The notes: a model not told the origin generated them from the letters alone. A stretch of 64,000 nt of DNA from Arsenicibacter rosenii (GCF_001870735.1 NZ_MORL01000023.1:1-64000), one strand, 5' to 3'; counted from the first letter of the stretch, positions 33,425 through 42,945 are shown. Translations and numbers: made by a program.

Positions 33425-34994
33425 ATTCAGCGACCATATCCGCCGTAAACTGGAGAGCGTCGATGAGCCGATCTTCCGGGATAAAGACTGGGTGCAGATG
33501 CAGCGAACAATGCAGATGCATGGCGGAGGGGTCTTTCAACCAGCTCTTCCTCAATGGGTCTTGCCCGGTGCCGGTTTGATGGCTGCCGCAGGGCTCTCGG
33601 CTATTATCTACTTCCAGTACAGCGCTAACCAGCAACTGCACAATGAAGTACAGACGTTGCAAAATAAGGTGACCGAGCTTAAACAGGCACCGGCTCCTGT
33701 ATTGCAGAAAACCGATACGGTTTATATTACCCGCTACATTGACCGGCCGGGTACCGGCTCTGCCATGCCCTCGTGGGATGGCCGGATGTCTGATGACCCC
33801 GTTGATCCGTCGTTCCGGAAACGCCGGCAGCCTGAGCAATTCGCCGACGGACGTTCACCGGCCGAAAATCCATATACCGATAAAACAGAGAATGCCGTAC
33901 CTTCCATTCACTCACTTAACCCGTCAGCTAACGAAACAAACGCTACTTCTGATTTATCAAGTCCGGTGAACGCAGGCAACCACGCCAACCCTTCCGGTCT
34001 GGCAAATGCCGGAAACCCGGTTAATAACCGGTTCCGGACCCGGAACAACCAGCGGGAAACGGACTCCCCGGTCTACGGTACCAACCGCACCCGTCAGCCC
34101 AACCCGTCCCGTGGTAATTACGACCCGTATAACCAGGGCGCAGGTAGTTATTCAAACGGTAATGGTAGCGGCGGCGATTATAACAACCGTCCGGAGTACA
34201 ACAATCTGTTGCCGCCAGGCAGTATACATACCAGCCAGCCAGCCCAACAAACATGGGGACTGGCCAATGTCGATGAACTGGAATCTCACTTGCTGACAGT
34301 TGATTCGCTGTATTATCAGGAAGGCATGAGCCGGATTACCCGCCGGATGCGCCGGATGCTGATGCCAGCCTATGCCGGTACGGCCCCCGTCATTAAAGAG
34401 CCGATTCCGGATTGGCACTGGCGGATCGGGGCCGGCGGTATGTACGGTGTTAAGCAATGGGGAGCGGGTATCTCGGGCGAAATCCGCCTTGGTAAAAACT
34501 GGATCGCCGGCGTTGGTTTAATGGGCGTGAATCTGTCGGGGGGTACGTTTCTGACCGATGAGCACTACGAAAACAAAACCAAACAGAATTTCCGGAAATA
34601 CTATGCCGGTGGCATTGATCCGAAGTTCCAGATTCTGAACATTACCCGTAAAACCATGACCTGGCAGGTACCGGTTACGTTTGGCTACCGGTTAAACTTA
34701 CCTAAGTACTGGGCAGTTACGCCAACGCTCGGAGCAAGCATCAATATCGACAACCGTGAAAAAATTGCCTTTAATTACCTGCGGGCTCCTAAAGAGATCA
34801 CTGATGCTACCCTGTTGATTCAGTACCCAAAGAAATACATGCATAACATGCTGGTTTCGGTAGGTGTGGAGAAAACATTCCGGCATGCGTCTATCCAGGC
34901 AAGCCCATACCTGTCGGTTCCGTTGATTACCAATACGTACTCGCTCAACGGAACATCGGGAGGTGTTCGTTTACGAATTTTCTATAATCTATAA
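33411..34994 (+). CDS. Membrane protein coupled to the sigma factor (anti-sigma-like N-terminus, barrel-like C-terminus)
   Basis: A 527-residue protein with a cytoplasmic N-terminus (1-45), one membrane helix at about 48-68 (WVLPGAGLMAAAGLSAIIYF), a short coiled coil, then about 200 low-complexity Asn/Pro/Ser/Gly-rich residues and a C-terminal region (about 335-527) with beta-barrel-like strands ending in RLRIFYNL. This mix suits a sensor linking periplasm or outer membrane to the sigma factor encoded just upstream. No standard anti-sigma motif was found, so its role rests on overlap and topology. The end is followed by a strong terminator. Confidence 0.7.
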   Translation: MKPDKFSDHIRRKLESVDEPIFRDKDWVQMQRTMQMHGGGVFQPALPQWVLPGAGLMAAAGLSAIIYFQYSANQQLHNEVQTLQNKVTELKQAPAPVLQKTDTVYITRYIDRPGTGSAMPSWDGRMSDDPVDPSFRKRRQPEQFADGRSPAENPYTDKTENAVPSIHSLNPSANETNATSDLSSPVNAGNHANPSGLANAGNPVNNRFRTRNNQRETDSPVYGTNRTRQPNPSRGNYDPYNQGAGSYSNGNGSGGDYNNRPEYNNLLPPGSIHTSQPAQQTWGLANVDELESHLLTVDSLYYQEGMSRITRRMRRMLMPAYAGTAPVIKEPIPDWHWRIGAGGMYGVKQWGAGISGEIRLGKNWIAGVGLMGVNLSGGTFLTDEHYENKTKQNFRKYYAGGIDPKFQILNITRKTMTWQVPVTFGYRLNLPKYWAVTPTLGASINIDNREKIAFNYLRAPKEITDATLLIQYPKKYMHNMLVSVGVEKTFRHASIQASPYLSVPLITNTYSLNGTSGGVRLRIFYNL

Positions 34995-35009
34995 CCGCAC
35001 TGAATGATG

Positions 35010-35046
35010 AGCGGGGCACTCGAAAGGTGCCCCGCTTTGTTTTTTT
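35010..35046 (+). terminator. Strong terminator after the sigma/membrane protein operon
   Basis: AGCGGGGCAC (35010-35019) pairs with GTGCCCCGCT (35027-35036), followed by TTTGTTTTTTT. Confidence 0.85.
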
Positions 35047-35767
35047 ACACCTGTAGTGCGCTGATAACTCCGGGTAATTCTGCCAGTGATCCTAACAACC
35101 CGTCATTCGGACAGGCGGCCAGCTGACCGGCCGTATGTGTACCGTTGGTCAGCCCAAGGCTTAGCCGTACGCCTGCCCGGCGCCCCGACTCCAGATCAGA
35201 AGGTGTATCCCCGATATTAATTACTTCGGCCGGATCCGTAATGTGCAGGGTCTGCATGACTTTCCGGATCATATCCGGTGCCGGCCGGCCGGCGGCCACC
35301 TCATCGCTGGCGACCGACATCTGAATCAGGGTGTCGGGGTTACCGATCCGCTGTTCGTCTAAACCGGCATCCCAGCCCAGTTTATGCAGAATAAGGTCCG
35401 TGACTTTCCGGTAAAAACCCGTTGTCAGAGCAATGGCGATACCCTGTTGGCGGAGCCACTCAAAGGTATCGAGGCACCCTACCGTCGGATAAATCGCTTC
35501 GGTCTGATAATGCGCTTCCAGAATCTGCCGGAATGCATCATACGACTCGTCGACATGGGCCGTCAGGTCCGGATGATCGGTGCCGAGCTGCTCTCCCCAA
35601 AGCGTTTCGAAGACAAACCGTTTCGACCACCCCTGCACGGCCGTAATCCGCTCATCAGACACGACTAAGCCTGTTTGGCGCGCGGCTTTAGCAAAACACG
35701 TTTCAACTTCTTTCTGGTCGCGCACCGTAGTGCCTGCCATATCAAAAACAACCAATCGGATGGCCAT
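35045..35767 (-). CDS. Phosphonoacetaldehyde hydrolase-like HAD enzyme (phosphonatase-like)
   Basis: A 240-residue HAD-superfamily hydrolase. The nucleophile motif VFDMAGTTV matches the DxAGTT of PhnX rather than the usual DxDGT. Lys49 in VQGWSKRFV sits where PhnX has its Schiff-base lysine, so C-P bond cleavage is plausible. AGRPAPDMIRK and INIGDTPSDLESGRRAGV complete the HAD core. It corresponds to the phosphonatase-like TIGR03351 group, usually found beside the oxidoreductase encoded divergently here. It likely releases phosphate from phosphonoacetaldehyde or a related compound in the cytoplasm. Confidence 0.82.
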   Translation of the reverse strand: MAIRLVVFDMAGTTVRDQKEVETCFAKAARQTGLVVSDERITAVQGWSKRFVFETLWGEQLGTDHPDLTAHVDESYDAFRQILEAHYQTEAIYPTVGCLDTFEWLRQQGIAIALTTGFYRKVTDLILHKLGWDAGLDEQRIGNPDTLIQMSVASDEVAAGRPAPDMIRKVMQTLHITDPAEVINIGDTPSDLESGRRAGVRLSLGLTNGTHTAGQLAACPNDGLLGSLAELPGVISALQV

Positions 35768-35913
35768 CGTTTTCTGAAATTAAGTACTGATATAAATAAG
35801 CCGTTGCTGCACTTTCCTGCAAAATAAAGCACGCTTACGCTCAGGTATATTTTTTTACTGTTATTATTTACCCTAAGCAGCCCCAAACCGGCGCCTGATT
35901 ATGGGGTAAGGTA

Positions 35914-35921
35914 TATTTTTG
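35914..35921 (+). promoter_or_regulatory. -7 element of the FAD oxidoreductase gene
   Basis: TATTTTTG matches TAnnTTTG and ends 22 nt before the ATG at 35944. Confidence 0.4.
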
Positions 35922-35943
35922 CGGGTCAATTGACCTTTTAAAC

Positions 35944-37092
35944 ATGGCATACGATCTGATTATAGTTGGCGGCGGTATTCTGGGAACGTTTCATGCTTAT
36001 CATGCGGCTACCAGAGGACTACAGGTATTGGTACTGGAAAAAGATGACCGCGCACAACAGGCTACCGTCCGGAATTTCGGGCAGGTGGTACCGTCGGGCA
36101 TGACCGGCCGCTGGTTCGATTATGGCCGGCGCGGGCTTGAGGTCTACAAATCATTGCAGGCCAAAGTAGATTTGTCGGTCCGCCAAAATGGCTCTGTCTA
36201 CATTGCATCCGATGCCGCCGAACAGCAGCTTCTCCACGAGGTACAGCAGCAGTTTTCGGCCAAAGATTACAACGGGGAACTATTGTCGGCGCGGCAAATC
36301 ATTCAGAAGTATCCGGTTATCCGGGAAAGTTATGCCCGCGAAGCCTTATTTTTTCCGCAGGAGGTCAGCGTTGAGCCGAATCTGTTTATCCACCGGCTAC
36401 AGCAGTATATGCGGGAACAATTTCCTCACGTCACGTTTCTGTATAACACAGCCGTTATCGGTTGTGAGAGCAACGGGCAGCAGGTCACCGTTACCCTGGC
36501 CGGGGGTAAAAGACTGACAGCGGGCCGGACCCTTGTGTGTGGCGGCCACGAATTTAACCTGCTGTTTCCGGAGGTGTTCAGGGACAGCGGTATTGTGGTC
36601 AGTAAGCTCCAGATGATGCGAACGGTTGCCATGCCATCGGTTCCGCTTGAGGGAAATATCCTGACGGGGCTGACGATCCGCCGGTACGAGTCGTTTTCGG
36701 AATGCCCCTCATTTGCCGGACTGAAAACACCGGACCACTTACAGGAACTCCGTGAGTGGGGCATCCATATTCTCTTTAAAAAAGCGGTTGACGGCAGCAT
36801 CATTGTCGGTGATTCACACGAATACGCACCGGTTGGCCGGCTGGGCGAACTGGGTTTTAACAATGTCCAATACATCAACGATCTGATGATCAGGGAAGCC
36901 AGCCGGATCGTTACGTTCGATGTGTCGGCGATTGCCGAGACCTGGGCGGGCTATTATGCGCAGGAAGCAAAGGGCAATTTATTTGAGCATGAACCGGAGG
37001 CCTTGATTCATATCCGGACTGCCATCGGCGGCAAAGGCATGACCAGCAGCTGCGGATACGCCGAAGAAAGCATACAGCGTCTTTTTGACTGA
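35944..37092 (+). CDS. FAD-dependent oxidoreductase, phosphonate-associated (TIGR03364 type)
   Basis: A 382-residue DAO-family flavoenzyme. The N-terminal dinucleotide fold is LIIVGGGILGTFHAYHAATRG, followed by LVLEKDDRAQQATVRNFGQVVPSGM, characteristic of the TIGR03364 (HpnW-type) branch. Such enzymes are thought to oxidise aminophosphonates, for example N-methylated 2-aminoethylphosphonate, to phosphonoacetaldehyde, the substrate of the PhnX-like hydrolase next door. The C-terminal IHIRTAIGGKGMTSSCG closes the FAD site. It is divergent from the hydrolase and convergent with the symporter; its stop lies inside a long palindrome. Confidence 0.82.
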   Translation: MAYDLIIVGGGILGTFHAYHAATRGLQVLVLEKDDRAQQATVRNFGQVVPSGMTGRWFDYGRRGLEVYKSLQAKVDLSVRQNGSVYIASDAAEQQLLHEVQQQFSAKDYNGELLSARQIIQKYPVIRESYAREALFFPQEVSVEPNLFIHRLQQYMREQFPHVTFLYNTAVIGCESNGQQVTVTLAGGKRLTAGRTLVCGGHEFNLLFPEVFRDSGIVVSKLQMMRTVAMPSVPLEGNILTGLTIRRYESFSECPSFAGLKTPDHLQELREWGIHILFKKAVDGSIIVGDSHEYAPVGRLGELGFNNVQYINDLMIREASRIVTFDVSAIAETWAGYYAQEAKGNLFEHEPEALIHIRTAIGGKGMTSSCGYAEESIQRLFD

Positions 37093-37150
37093 TTTCTGGT
37101 TCAGGCCGGATAACAGGACTCCTGTTTATCCGGCCTGAACCAGAAATCAG
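37089..37150. terminator. 30-bp inverted repeat containing both stop codons
   Basis: CTGATTTCTGGTTCAGGCCG (from 37089) continues into a 30-nt arm, matched by its complement ending at 37150, with one bulged base and a 2-nt loop. The stop of the oxidoreductase (37090-37092) and the stop of the symporter (37147-37149) lie in the two arms. It is probably a shared convergent terminator. Confidence 0.8.
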
Positions 37151-39036
37151 TCCGGCCGCAGACACATATCGGCCGCTTTATAATCTGGCCGGTGCTTCTC
37201 CGGATGGGTGTCGGCCGGCAGCCGGTCCCACCATGTTTTCTTCAGAATCAGACCGCAGAGCAGCAGCAGACACAGTGAAATGCTCAGCTCTTTATACATA
37301 CCGAGAATAAGGTATATCGGTAAGATGGTCAGTGCACACTGTGCGGCAATACCTGCCACTACATTAAACGCATCAATCCCCACATTTTTATTCGGCTCAA
37401 AATCCGGTGTTTCTGCAATGACCAGTTCATGGACCGGCTTCCAGAAACCCCACGGACGAACGGTGCGGTAAAACGCCTTCAGCGTATCCGGATCCGTTGG
37501 CGGTGTCAGTAGCGAACCGGCAACACACCCTGTCATTGAACACAGGAAAAGCAAGGGGAAGTAATAGAGTTCCAGTACGCCGGTAAACACATAAGGAAAA
37601 ATCAGCGCCGGAATGATACCGGCCAGCATACCCCAGAAAAATCCGCTGGCATTGAACCGCCACCAATGCCATTTAAGCACGTTGGCAGCTACATATCCCC
37701 CATATAAGGCCGAGACAATCCATTGCAGAATGCTGTTTACATCGCGGACAAATACGCCCAGCGAAATACCGGCGCAGGCAACCAGCAAACCGGCGGCATA
37801 GTTTATCCGGATTACCTGCTTATTGCCGGCCTTCGGACGCAGGTATTTCAGGTATATATCATTGACCAGATAGGCCTGTGCGGCATTCAGTGTCCCGGCA
37901 AACGTACCCATGAATGCGGCCATCAAGCCTGCCAGTAACAAACCCATCAAACCCGGCGGCACAAACTGAAGAATGGCGGAGGGTAACAGTTTTTCAAAAT
38001 CAATCCCTTTTGCAGAGGTCAGATGGAGCTGTTCGTAGTGCAGTAAGGCCAGTACCGTAAACCCCATGATCATAGCATAGCGCACCGGCAATAAAACAAC
38101 CGATACCAGACCACTCATTTTGGCCGCCTCCTGCGGTGATTTTGTCGACAGAATCTTCTGCATGTCATAAGTCGGCGCAGGGCCCGCCAGGCTGGCCAGT
38201 ATGCCCTTAAACGTCATCATCATAAAAAATACCCCGAATGGCGAAAAGCCATCTGCCGCAATTTTAGCGTTAACCTCATTGAGGATACCCGACCAGTTGA
38301 GGTCACTGAGTGTCCAGTTGAAGAACGGGTCCAGCCAGCCAGCCGGTACCCGTAAAGGTTGTGTCTGTAAATGCTGCATGGCAATGACGGCAATGACAGC
38401 CGCCGACACCGTCATAATCAGGTATTTTAACAAATCGCCAATGACAATACTGGTCATTCCGCCCAGAATAGCGTAAAACACCGCAAAGGCCGAAATCGTA
38501 GTGCCGTACACATGAGGCAGACAGGCCGCCGGAAACCAGACAGGCAGATAAGGTGCTACCTGTTCATAAGGCAGAAAAGTTTCCACAAACTTGCCAATGC
38601 CAACAACGCCGTAAGCCAGAAATCCCAGGCAGCTCAGCAGCGCAAATACCACAACAATGGTATGCGATGCGGTTACGCCCTGCCCTCTTCCGAACCGGGT
38701 CTCGATCCACTCCGCCCCCGTCGCCACATTTGACCGGCGTAGCCAGACCGACAGATACATCATCAGGAAAACCTGGTTGAACACCGGCCATAGCCACGGG
38801 AGCCAGATACTTTTCAGCCCGTAGACGAATGCCAGCATCACCATCCACATGGTGCCCGACACATCGAACATATCCGAAGCGTTTGACAGCCCCAGCATAT
38901 ACCAGGGCAGTGACTTTCCGCCGAGCATATAGGCTTCCTTGCTTCTGGCAGACCGCTTCTTCAGGACCATGCCCAAAACAATCATTAAGATCAGATAAAC
39001 GACAAGGATGCTTATATCCAATCCCTTCAGTTTCAT
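37147..39036 (-). CDS. Sodium:solute symporter family transporter
   Basis: A 629-residue inner-membrane protein with about 13-14 hydrophobic segments, of the SSS family. The N-terminus (LDISILVVYLILMIVLGMVL, then KEAYMLGGKSLPWYMLGLSNASDMFDVSG) is typical; the mid-part GLLLAGLMAAFMGTFAGTLNAAQAYLVNDIYLKYLRP contains the sodium-site region. The C-terminal extension of about 150 residues with further helices is common in sugar- and anion-type members. The substrate is not readable; its place beside phosphonate enzymes and an AraC regulator suggests uptake of a phosphonate or its amine precursor. Confidence 0.82.
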   Translation of the reverse strand: MKLKGLDISILVVYLILMIVLGMVLKKRSARSKEAYMLGGKSLPWYMLGLSNASDMFDVSGTMWMVMLAFVYGLKSIWLPWLWPVFNQVFLMMYLSVWLRRSNVATGAEWIETRFGRGQGVTASHTIVVVFALLSCLGFLAYGVVGIGKFVETFLPYEQVAPYLPVWFPAACLPHVYGTTISAFAVFYAILGGMTSIVIGDLLKYLIMTVSAAVIAVIAMQHLQTQPLRVPAGWLDPFFNWTLSDLNWSGILNEVNAKIAADGFSPFGVFFMMMTFKGILASLAGPAPTYDMQKILSTKSPQEAAKMSGLVSVVLLPVRYAMIMGFTVLALLHYEQLHLTSAKGIDFEKLLPSAILQFVPPGLMGLLLAGLMAAFMGTFAGTLNAAQAYLVNDIYLKYLRPKAGNKQVIRINYAAGLLVACAGISLGVFVRDVNSILQWIVSALYGGYVAANVLKWHWWRFNASGFFWGMLAGIIPALIFPYVFTGVLELYYFPLLFLCSMTGCVAGSLLTPPTDPDTLKAFYRTVRPWGFWKPVHELVIAETPDFEPNKNVGIDAFNVVAGIAAQCALTILPIYLILGMYKELSISLCLLLLCGLILKKTWWDRLPADTHPEKHRPDYKAADMCLRPD

Positions 39037-39220
39037 GTGTATATTGATAAAGGAAATGTTTTTTAAAAGTAAATAAAAGTGAGCAGAAAGTTTACTCTAA
39101 AAATGGTACTTTTTTAGCATTCAATTGTAAAATACAAATTAGACATTAGTTATTAATTACGTTAAATAGTATTCCCTATGCCCTTAATGCAGATATTTAT
39201 TGATAAAAGTTAATTCTTAG

Positions 39221-39228
39221 TATCTTTG
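39221..39228 (+). promoter_or_regulatory. Promoter of the AraC regulator gene
   Basis: TATCTTTG matches the -7 consensus, with TTG at 39200-39202 upstream at about the right distance. A symmetric AAAAGTAC…GTACTATTTT (39233-39254) follows and may be a regulator site in the divergent symporter-AraC region. Confidence 0.45.
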
Positions 39229-39277
39229 AAATAAAAGTACGTATAGTACTATTTTACCAACCCTTAACCTGGCTATC

Positions 39278-40150
39278 ATGAACACAATTTACCGGGAAAT
39301 GACCCCGCTGACCCAGAACGACTGTTTCATGCTGTTCAAGCGCGACAAGGCCGACTTTGATTTCCCGCTGCATTATCACGAAGAATTTGAGCTGAATTTT
39401 ATTGAAAATGCGGCCGGCGCAAAACGGATAATCGGTGATCATACCGACGTTATTGATGACATTGAGCTGGTGTTGGTTGGCAGTAATTTACCCCACGGCT
39501 GGTTTAATCACCAGTGTGCCAGCCGCGATATTCATGAGGTGACGATCCAGTTTCACCGCGATTTGTTTGACCATCAGATGTTGCAGCGAAATCAGCTGAG
39601 TTTTATCCGGACGTTACTCGAACGGGCAGGGCAAGGCATTCTCTTTTCGCGCGAAACAGCCCGGCAACTTAAGCCACGCATTGAAGCACTGGTCAGTAAA
39701 AACGGATTTGAATCGGTACTGGAACTGTTTTCTATTCTACACGACCTGTCTACATCACGACAGATGCGCACATTAGCGAATTCGTCTTTTACCAGCGAAA
39801 CACCGAGCTACAACAGCCGCCGGATCGAAAAAGCGTTTGAGTATATGCTTAAAAACTACAATAAGGATATCTCACTGGCCTCGGTGGCTAAGGTCGTTAA
39901 CATGCCGGAGGTTTCGTTCAGCCGGTTTATCCGCAAGCGCACGGGCAAAACCTTTGTCGACAGTCTGAACGAGATCCGGCTGGGCCATGCCTCCCGCATG
40001 CTGATCGACACCACCCACACGATTGCCGAAGTGGCTTATAAGTGCGGCTTTAACAACCTTTCGTATTTCAACCGCATTTTCCGCAAAAAGAACGGCTGCA
40101 CCCCGCGTGAGTTCCGGGGCAATTATTCAGGTACGCGCGTGTTTGTGTAG
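39278..40150 (+). CDS. AraC family transcriptional regulator
   Basis: A 290-residue regulator. The N-terminal cupin sensor domain (1-165) has the sugar/metal-pocket pattern FDFPLHYHEEFELNFIENAAG. The C-terminal double helix-turn-helix (about 185-285) shows ISLASVAKVVNMPEVSFSRFIRKRTGKTFVDSLNEIRLGHASRML and IAEVAYKCGFNNLSYFNRIFRKKNGCTPREFR. It is divergent from the symporter gene, so it probably controls that transporter and perhaps the phosphonate genes. The ligand is unknown. Confidence 0.88.
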   Translation: MNTIYREMTPLTQNDCFMLFKRDKADFDFPLHYHEEFELNFIENAAGAKRIIGDHTDVIDDIELVLVGSNLPHGWFNHQCASRDIHEVTIQFHRDLFDHQMLQRNQLSFIRTLLERAGQGILFSRETARQLKPRIEALVSKNGFESVLELFSILHDLSTSRQMRTLANSSFTSETPSYNSRRIEKAFEYMLKNYNKDISLASVAKVVNMPEVSFSRFIRKRTGKTFVDSLNEIRLGHASRMLIDTTHTIAEVAYKCGFNNLSYFNRIFRKKNGCTPREFRGNYSGTRVFV

Positions 40151-40153
40151 ACC

Positions 40154-41014
40154 TTATCTCCGGATGCGGAATAGCTCCACCAGTTTGGGCACAAAATCTT
40201 CCTGGGCATCAAGAGCCAGATAATTGGCATCGTATTGCTTACACAAGCGTTCGAGCCGCGTTCGGTTCTGCTCAAATGTATTACGCATGCTGTCGCGGAA
40301 GCGGCGGGACGAGGTATTTACCCAAACCGTCCGGCTGCTTTCGGTATCATAGACCGGAATAATGCCAAGCCGGGGTAATTTCACTTCGCGCTGGTCATAG
40401 AGATGAATAACCACCAGATCATGTTTACGGGCGAGGGCTTTCAGGTGGTGGTCATAGTTCTGGTCGATGAAGTCAGAAATCAGAAAAACCACGCTCCGGC
40501 GCTTCAGCATATTAAGCGTAAATAAGAGCGCATCCGCCAGATTGGTCCGCAATGACTCCGGCTTCAGCTTATAGAGACTCATGATCAGTTGATACCCGTT
40601 TTTCATACTGTTCGAGGGCTTCAGGTACTTTTCCTTCTGGTCCGAAAAACAGTATAGTCCAACGTGGCTTGCTTCCCGGATCGCCGACATCGCCAGTACA
40701 CCGCAAACTTCTTTTGTTGCATCCAGTTTACTACGGTGTTGTGGCCCCACCTGCTGCGAGGCACTCACATCTACCACAAAAAAAACGGTCTGGTCTTTCT
40801 CTTCCCGGAATACTTTTACGTAGGTTCCGTCGCCTTTCGATGATACGTTCCAGTCAATGGCACGCACATCGTCGCCGTACTGATAGGTACGTAAATCACT
40901 GAACTCCAGACCAGTGCCTTTAAAGACTGACCGGAAACTGCCCCGCATCTGTGAGTTTACGGCTTTCCGTATCCGGATTTCAAAATGACGCAACCGGGAA
41001 AGAAACTCATCCAT
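40154..41014 (-). CDS. DUF58 domain protein
   Basis: A 286-residue protein of the DUF58 family (MoxR-associated). The diagnostic GLEFSDLRTYQYGDDVRAIDWNVSSKGDGTYVKVFREEKD lies at about 35-75, followed by a von Willebrand A-like part (VFFVVDVSASQQ at about 77-88, with a partial DxSxS metal site). Such proteins work with MoxR AAA ATPases in chaperone-like modules, but no MoxR gene is adjacent. Cytoplasmic, without membrane helices. It abuts the AraC gene tail-to-tail with a 3-bp gap. Confidence 0.85.
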   Translation of the reverse strand: MDEFLSRLRHFEIRIRKAVNSQMRGSFRSVFKGTGLEFSDLRTYQYGDDVRAIDWNVSSKGDGTYVKVFREEKDQTVFFVVDVSASQQVGPQHRSKLDATKEVCGVLAMSAIREASHVGLYCFSDQKEKYLKPSNSMKNGYQLIMSLYKLKPESLRTNLADALLFTLNMLKRRSVVFLISDFIDQNYDHHLKALARKHDLVVIHLYDQREVKLPRLGIIPVYDTESSRTVWVNTSSRRFRDSMRNTFEQNRTRLERLCKQYDANYLALDAQEDFVPKLVELFRIRR

Positions 41015-41097
41015 ACCGCTACTGGTTAAACTTAGACTGTAAATTTACACGTTAATTTTTTGTATCTGCATCCCAACCGATGCATGCGATCAGATCC

Positions 41098-42849
41098 ATG
41101 GAAGCAACTACCCTGATACTGCCGGCTCGTCCGGCCCGCCCGTTTATCGGCGAAACGTTTACCCTCAACGCATGGGCCGATGTGCAGCCGCTGTTCGATG
41201 ACCTGCTGCAGCGTCCGATAGGGAACGCGGCCGAACTCCGGCAGTGGTTTCTCGACCGGAGTGAGCTGGAGTCTTATCTGTCGGAGAACTTTGCCTGGCG
41301 GTATATCCGGATGACCTGCGATACGGCCAGTGAAACGCTGGTCAACGACCTGAATTTCTTCATTAGTGAGATACAACCGCAGTTGTCGTCTTATGGCAAT
41401 GAACTGGATAAGAAGGCACTGGCAAGCCCTTATCTGGACCAACTTACCGAAGCGGGCTTCGACATTGCCATTCGCGGGCTGAAACTGTCTACCGGAATTT
41501 TCAGAGAAGAGAATATTCCGTTACAGACTGACCTCCAGACGGAGGAGCGGAAATACGGGGCGATTGCCGGTGCGATGACGGTGATCATCAACGACACCGA
41601 AATGACCCTTCAGCAAGCCAGTGACCGGTTACAGTCGGCCGACCGGGCTGTCCGTGAAGAGGCGTGGAAGAAAATCTGGGAACGCCGCTATCAGGACCAT
41701 GAAGCTCTCGACGAATTATTTAATACACTGATCCGGCTGCGGCATCAGGTCGCAACCAATGCTGATTTTCAGTCGTTCCGCGATTATTCCTTTGCAGCCC
41801 TGGGTCGCTTCGACTATACACCCGAAGACTGCGTCAACTTCCACGAGTCTGTTGCCGGTGCCGTTGTACCGATGCTTAATGTACTGGCAGAAGAGCGGAA
41901 AGCCAGACTGCAATCGGGCGATCCGGCGATTGAAACGTTGCGGCCGTGGGACACCAAAGCCGACCTGGACGGCTTACCGGCACTGAAGCCATTCAGCACC
42001 GCGGAAGAATTGCTCGACAAAACCATTACCTGCTTCGACCGGCTGGATAAGCAGTTGGGAGACTACCTGCGCATCATGAAAGCCATGCAGCACCTTGACC
42101 TGGATTCACGTAAGGGCAAGGCGCCGGGTGGCTATAACTATCCGCTGGAAGAAATCGGGGTGCCGTTTATTTTTATGAATGCAACGTCGAGCCTCCGCGA
42201 TCTGGTGACGATGGTGCATGAAGGAGGCCATGCCGTACATTCGTTTCTGACCCGCGAGCTGCCGCTCAAAGCATTCCGTAACCCGCCAATGGAAGCCGCT
42301 GAGCTGGCTTCTATGTCGATGGAACTCCTGACGATGGATCACTGGGATGTTTTCTTCGATAATCCGGATGATCTGAAGCGCGCGAAGCTCCAGCACCTCG
42401 AATCCATCATTGAGACCCTGCCGTGGGTAGCGACTATCGACAAGTTTCAGCACTGGGTGTATGAACACCCGACGCACACCGAAGCCGAACGCCGGGCAAA
42501 CTGGATACGGATTTATGAGCAGTTTGCCGATGACGTTGTCGACTGGTCAGGTTTTGAACAATACAAAGAGTATATCTGGCAGCGGCAATTGCACCTATAC
42601 GAAGTACCGTTCTATTACATCGAGTATGGGATTGCCCAGTTAGGTGCCATTGGCGTATGGCGAAACTACCGGCAAGACCCGAAAACAGGGTTACAGGGCT
42701 ACCTCAATGCGTTGCAGGTTGGTTATAGGGCTCCGCTGAAAGCCATTTATGCCGCTGCCAATGTGCCGTTCGACTTCTCAAAAGAACATATTAGTACGTT
42801 AATGGCCTTTGTATGGACTGAAATTCAGACCTTAAAGGCATCGAATTGA
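41098..42849 (+). CDS. pepF: M3 family oligoendopeptidase F-like
   Basis: A 583-residue zinc metallopeptidase of the thimet/oligopeptidase M3B family. The active site reads MVHEGGHAVHSFL, with His374, Glu375 and His378, and the third ligand lies in MEAAELASMSMELLTMD downstream. The mostly helical N-terminal half (LSSYGNELDKKALASPYLDQL and RAVREEAWKKIW) is typical of PepF. Cytoplasmic peptide turnover is expected. An alternative ATG 18 nt upstream cannot be excluded. Not obviously part of an operon. Confidence 0.88.
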   Translation: MEATTLILPARPARPFIGETFTLNAWADVQPLFDDLLQRPIGNAAELRQWFLDRSELESYLSENFAWRYIRMTCDTASETLVNDLNFFISEIQPQLSSYGNELDKKALASPYLDQLTEAGFDIAIRGLKLSTGIFREENIPLQTDLQTEERKYGAIAGAMTVIINDTEMTLQQASDRLQSADRAVREEAWKKIWERRYQDHEALDELFNTLIRLRHQVATNADFQSFRDYSFAALGRFDYTPEDCVNFHESVAGAVVPMLNVLAEERKARLQSGDPAIETLRPWDTKADLDGLPALKPFSTAEELLDKTITCFDRLDKQLGDYLRIMKAMQHLDLDSRKGKAPGGYNYPLEEIGVPFIFMNATSSLRDLVTMVHEGGHAVHSFLTRELPLKAFRNPPMEAAELASMSMELLTMDHWDVFFDNPDDLKRAKLQHLESIIETLPWVATIDKFQHWVYEHPTHTEAERRANWIRIYEQFADDVVDWSGFEQYKEYIWQRQLHLYEVPFYYIEYGIAQLGAIGVWRNYRQDPKTGLQGYLNALQVGYRAPLKAIYAAANVPFDFSKEHISTLMAFVWTEIQTLKASN

Positions 42850-42911
42850 TTATAAATCAATAATCATTAGTAAAAAAAAAGGGTTCGTTTCCAAAATAAG
42901 CCGGCGTGCTA

Positions 42912-42919
42912 TAACTTTG
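42912..42919 (+). promoter_or_regulatory. -7 element of the small lipoprotein gene
   Basis: TAACTTTG matches TAnnTTTG, 26 nt before the ATG at 42946. Confidence 0.45.
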
Positions 42920-42945
42920 CCGAACGAATTCGTAACCAATTAGCT

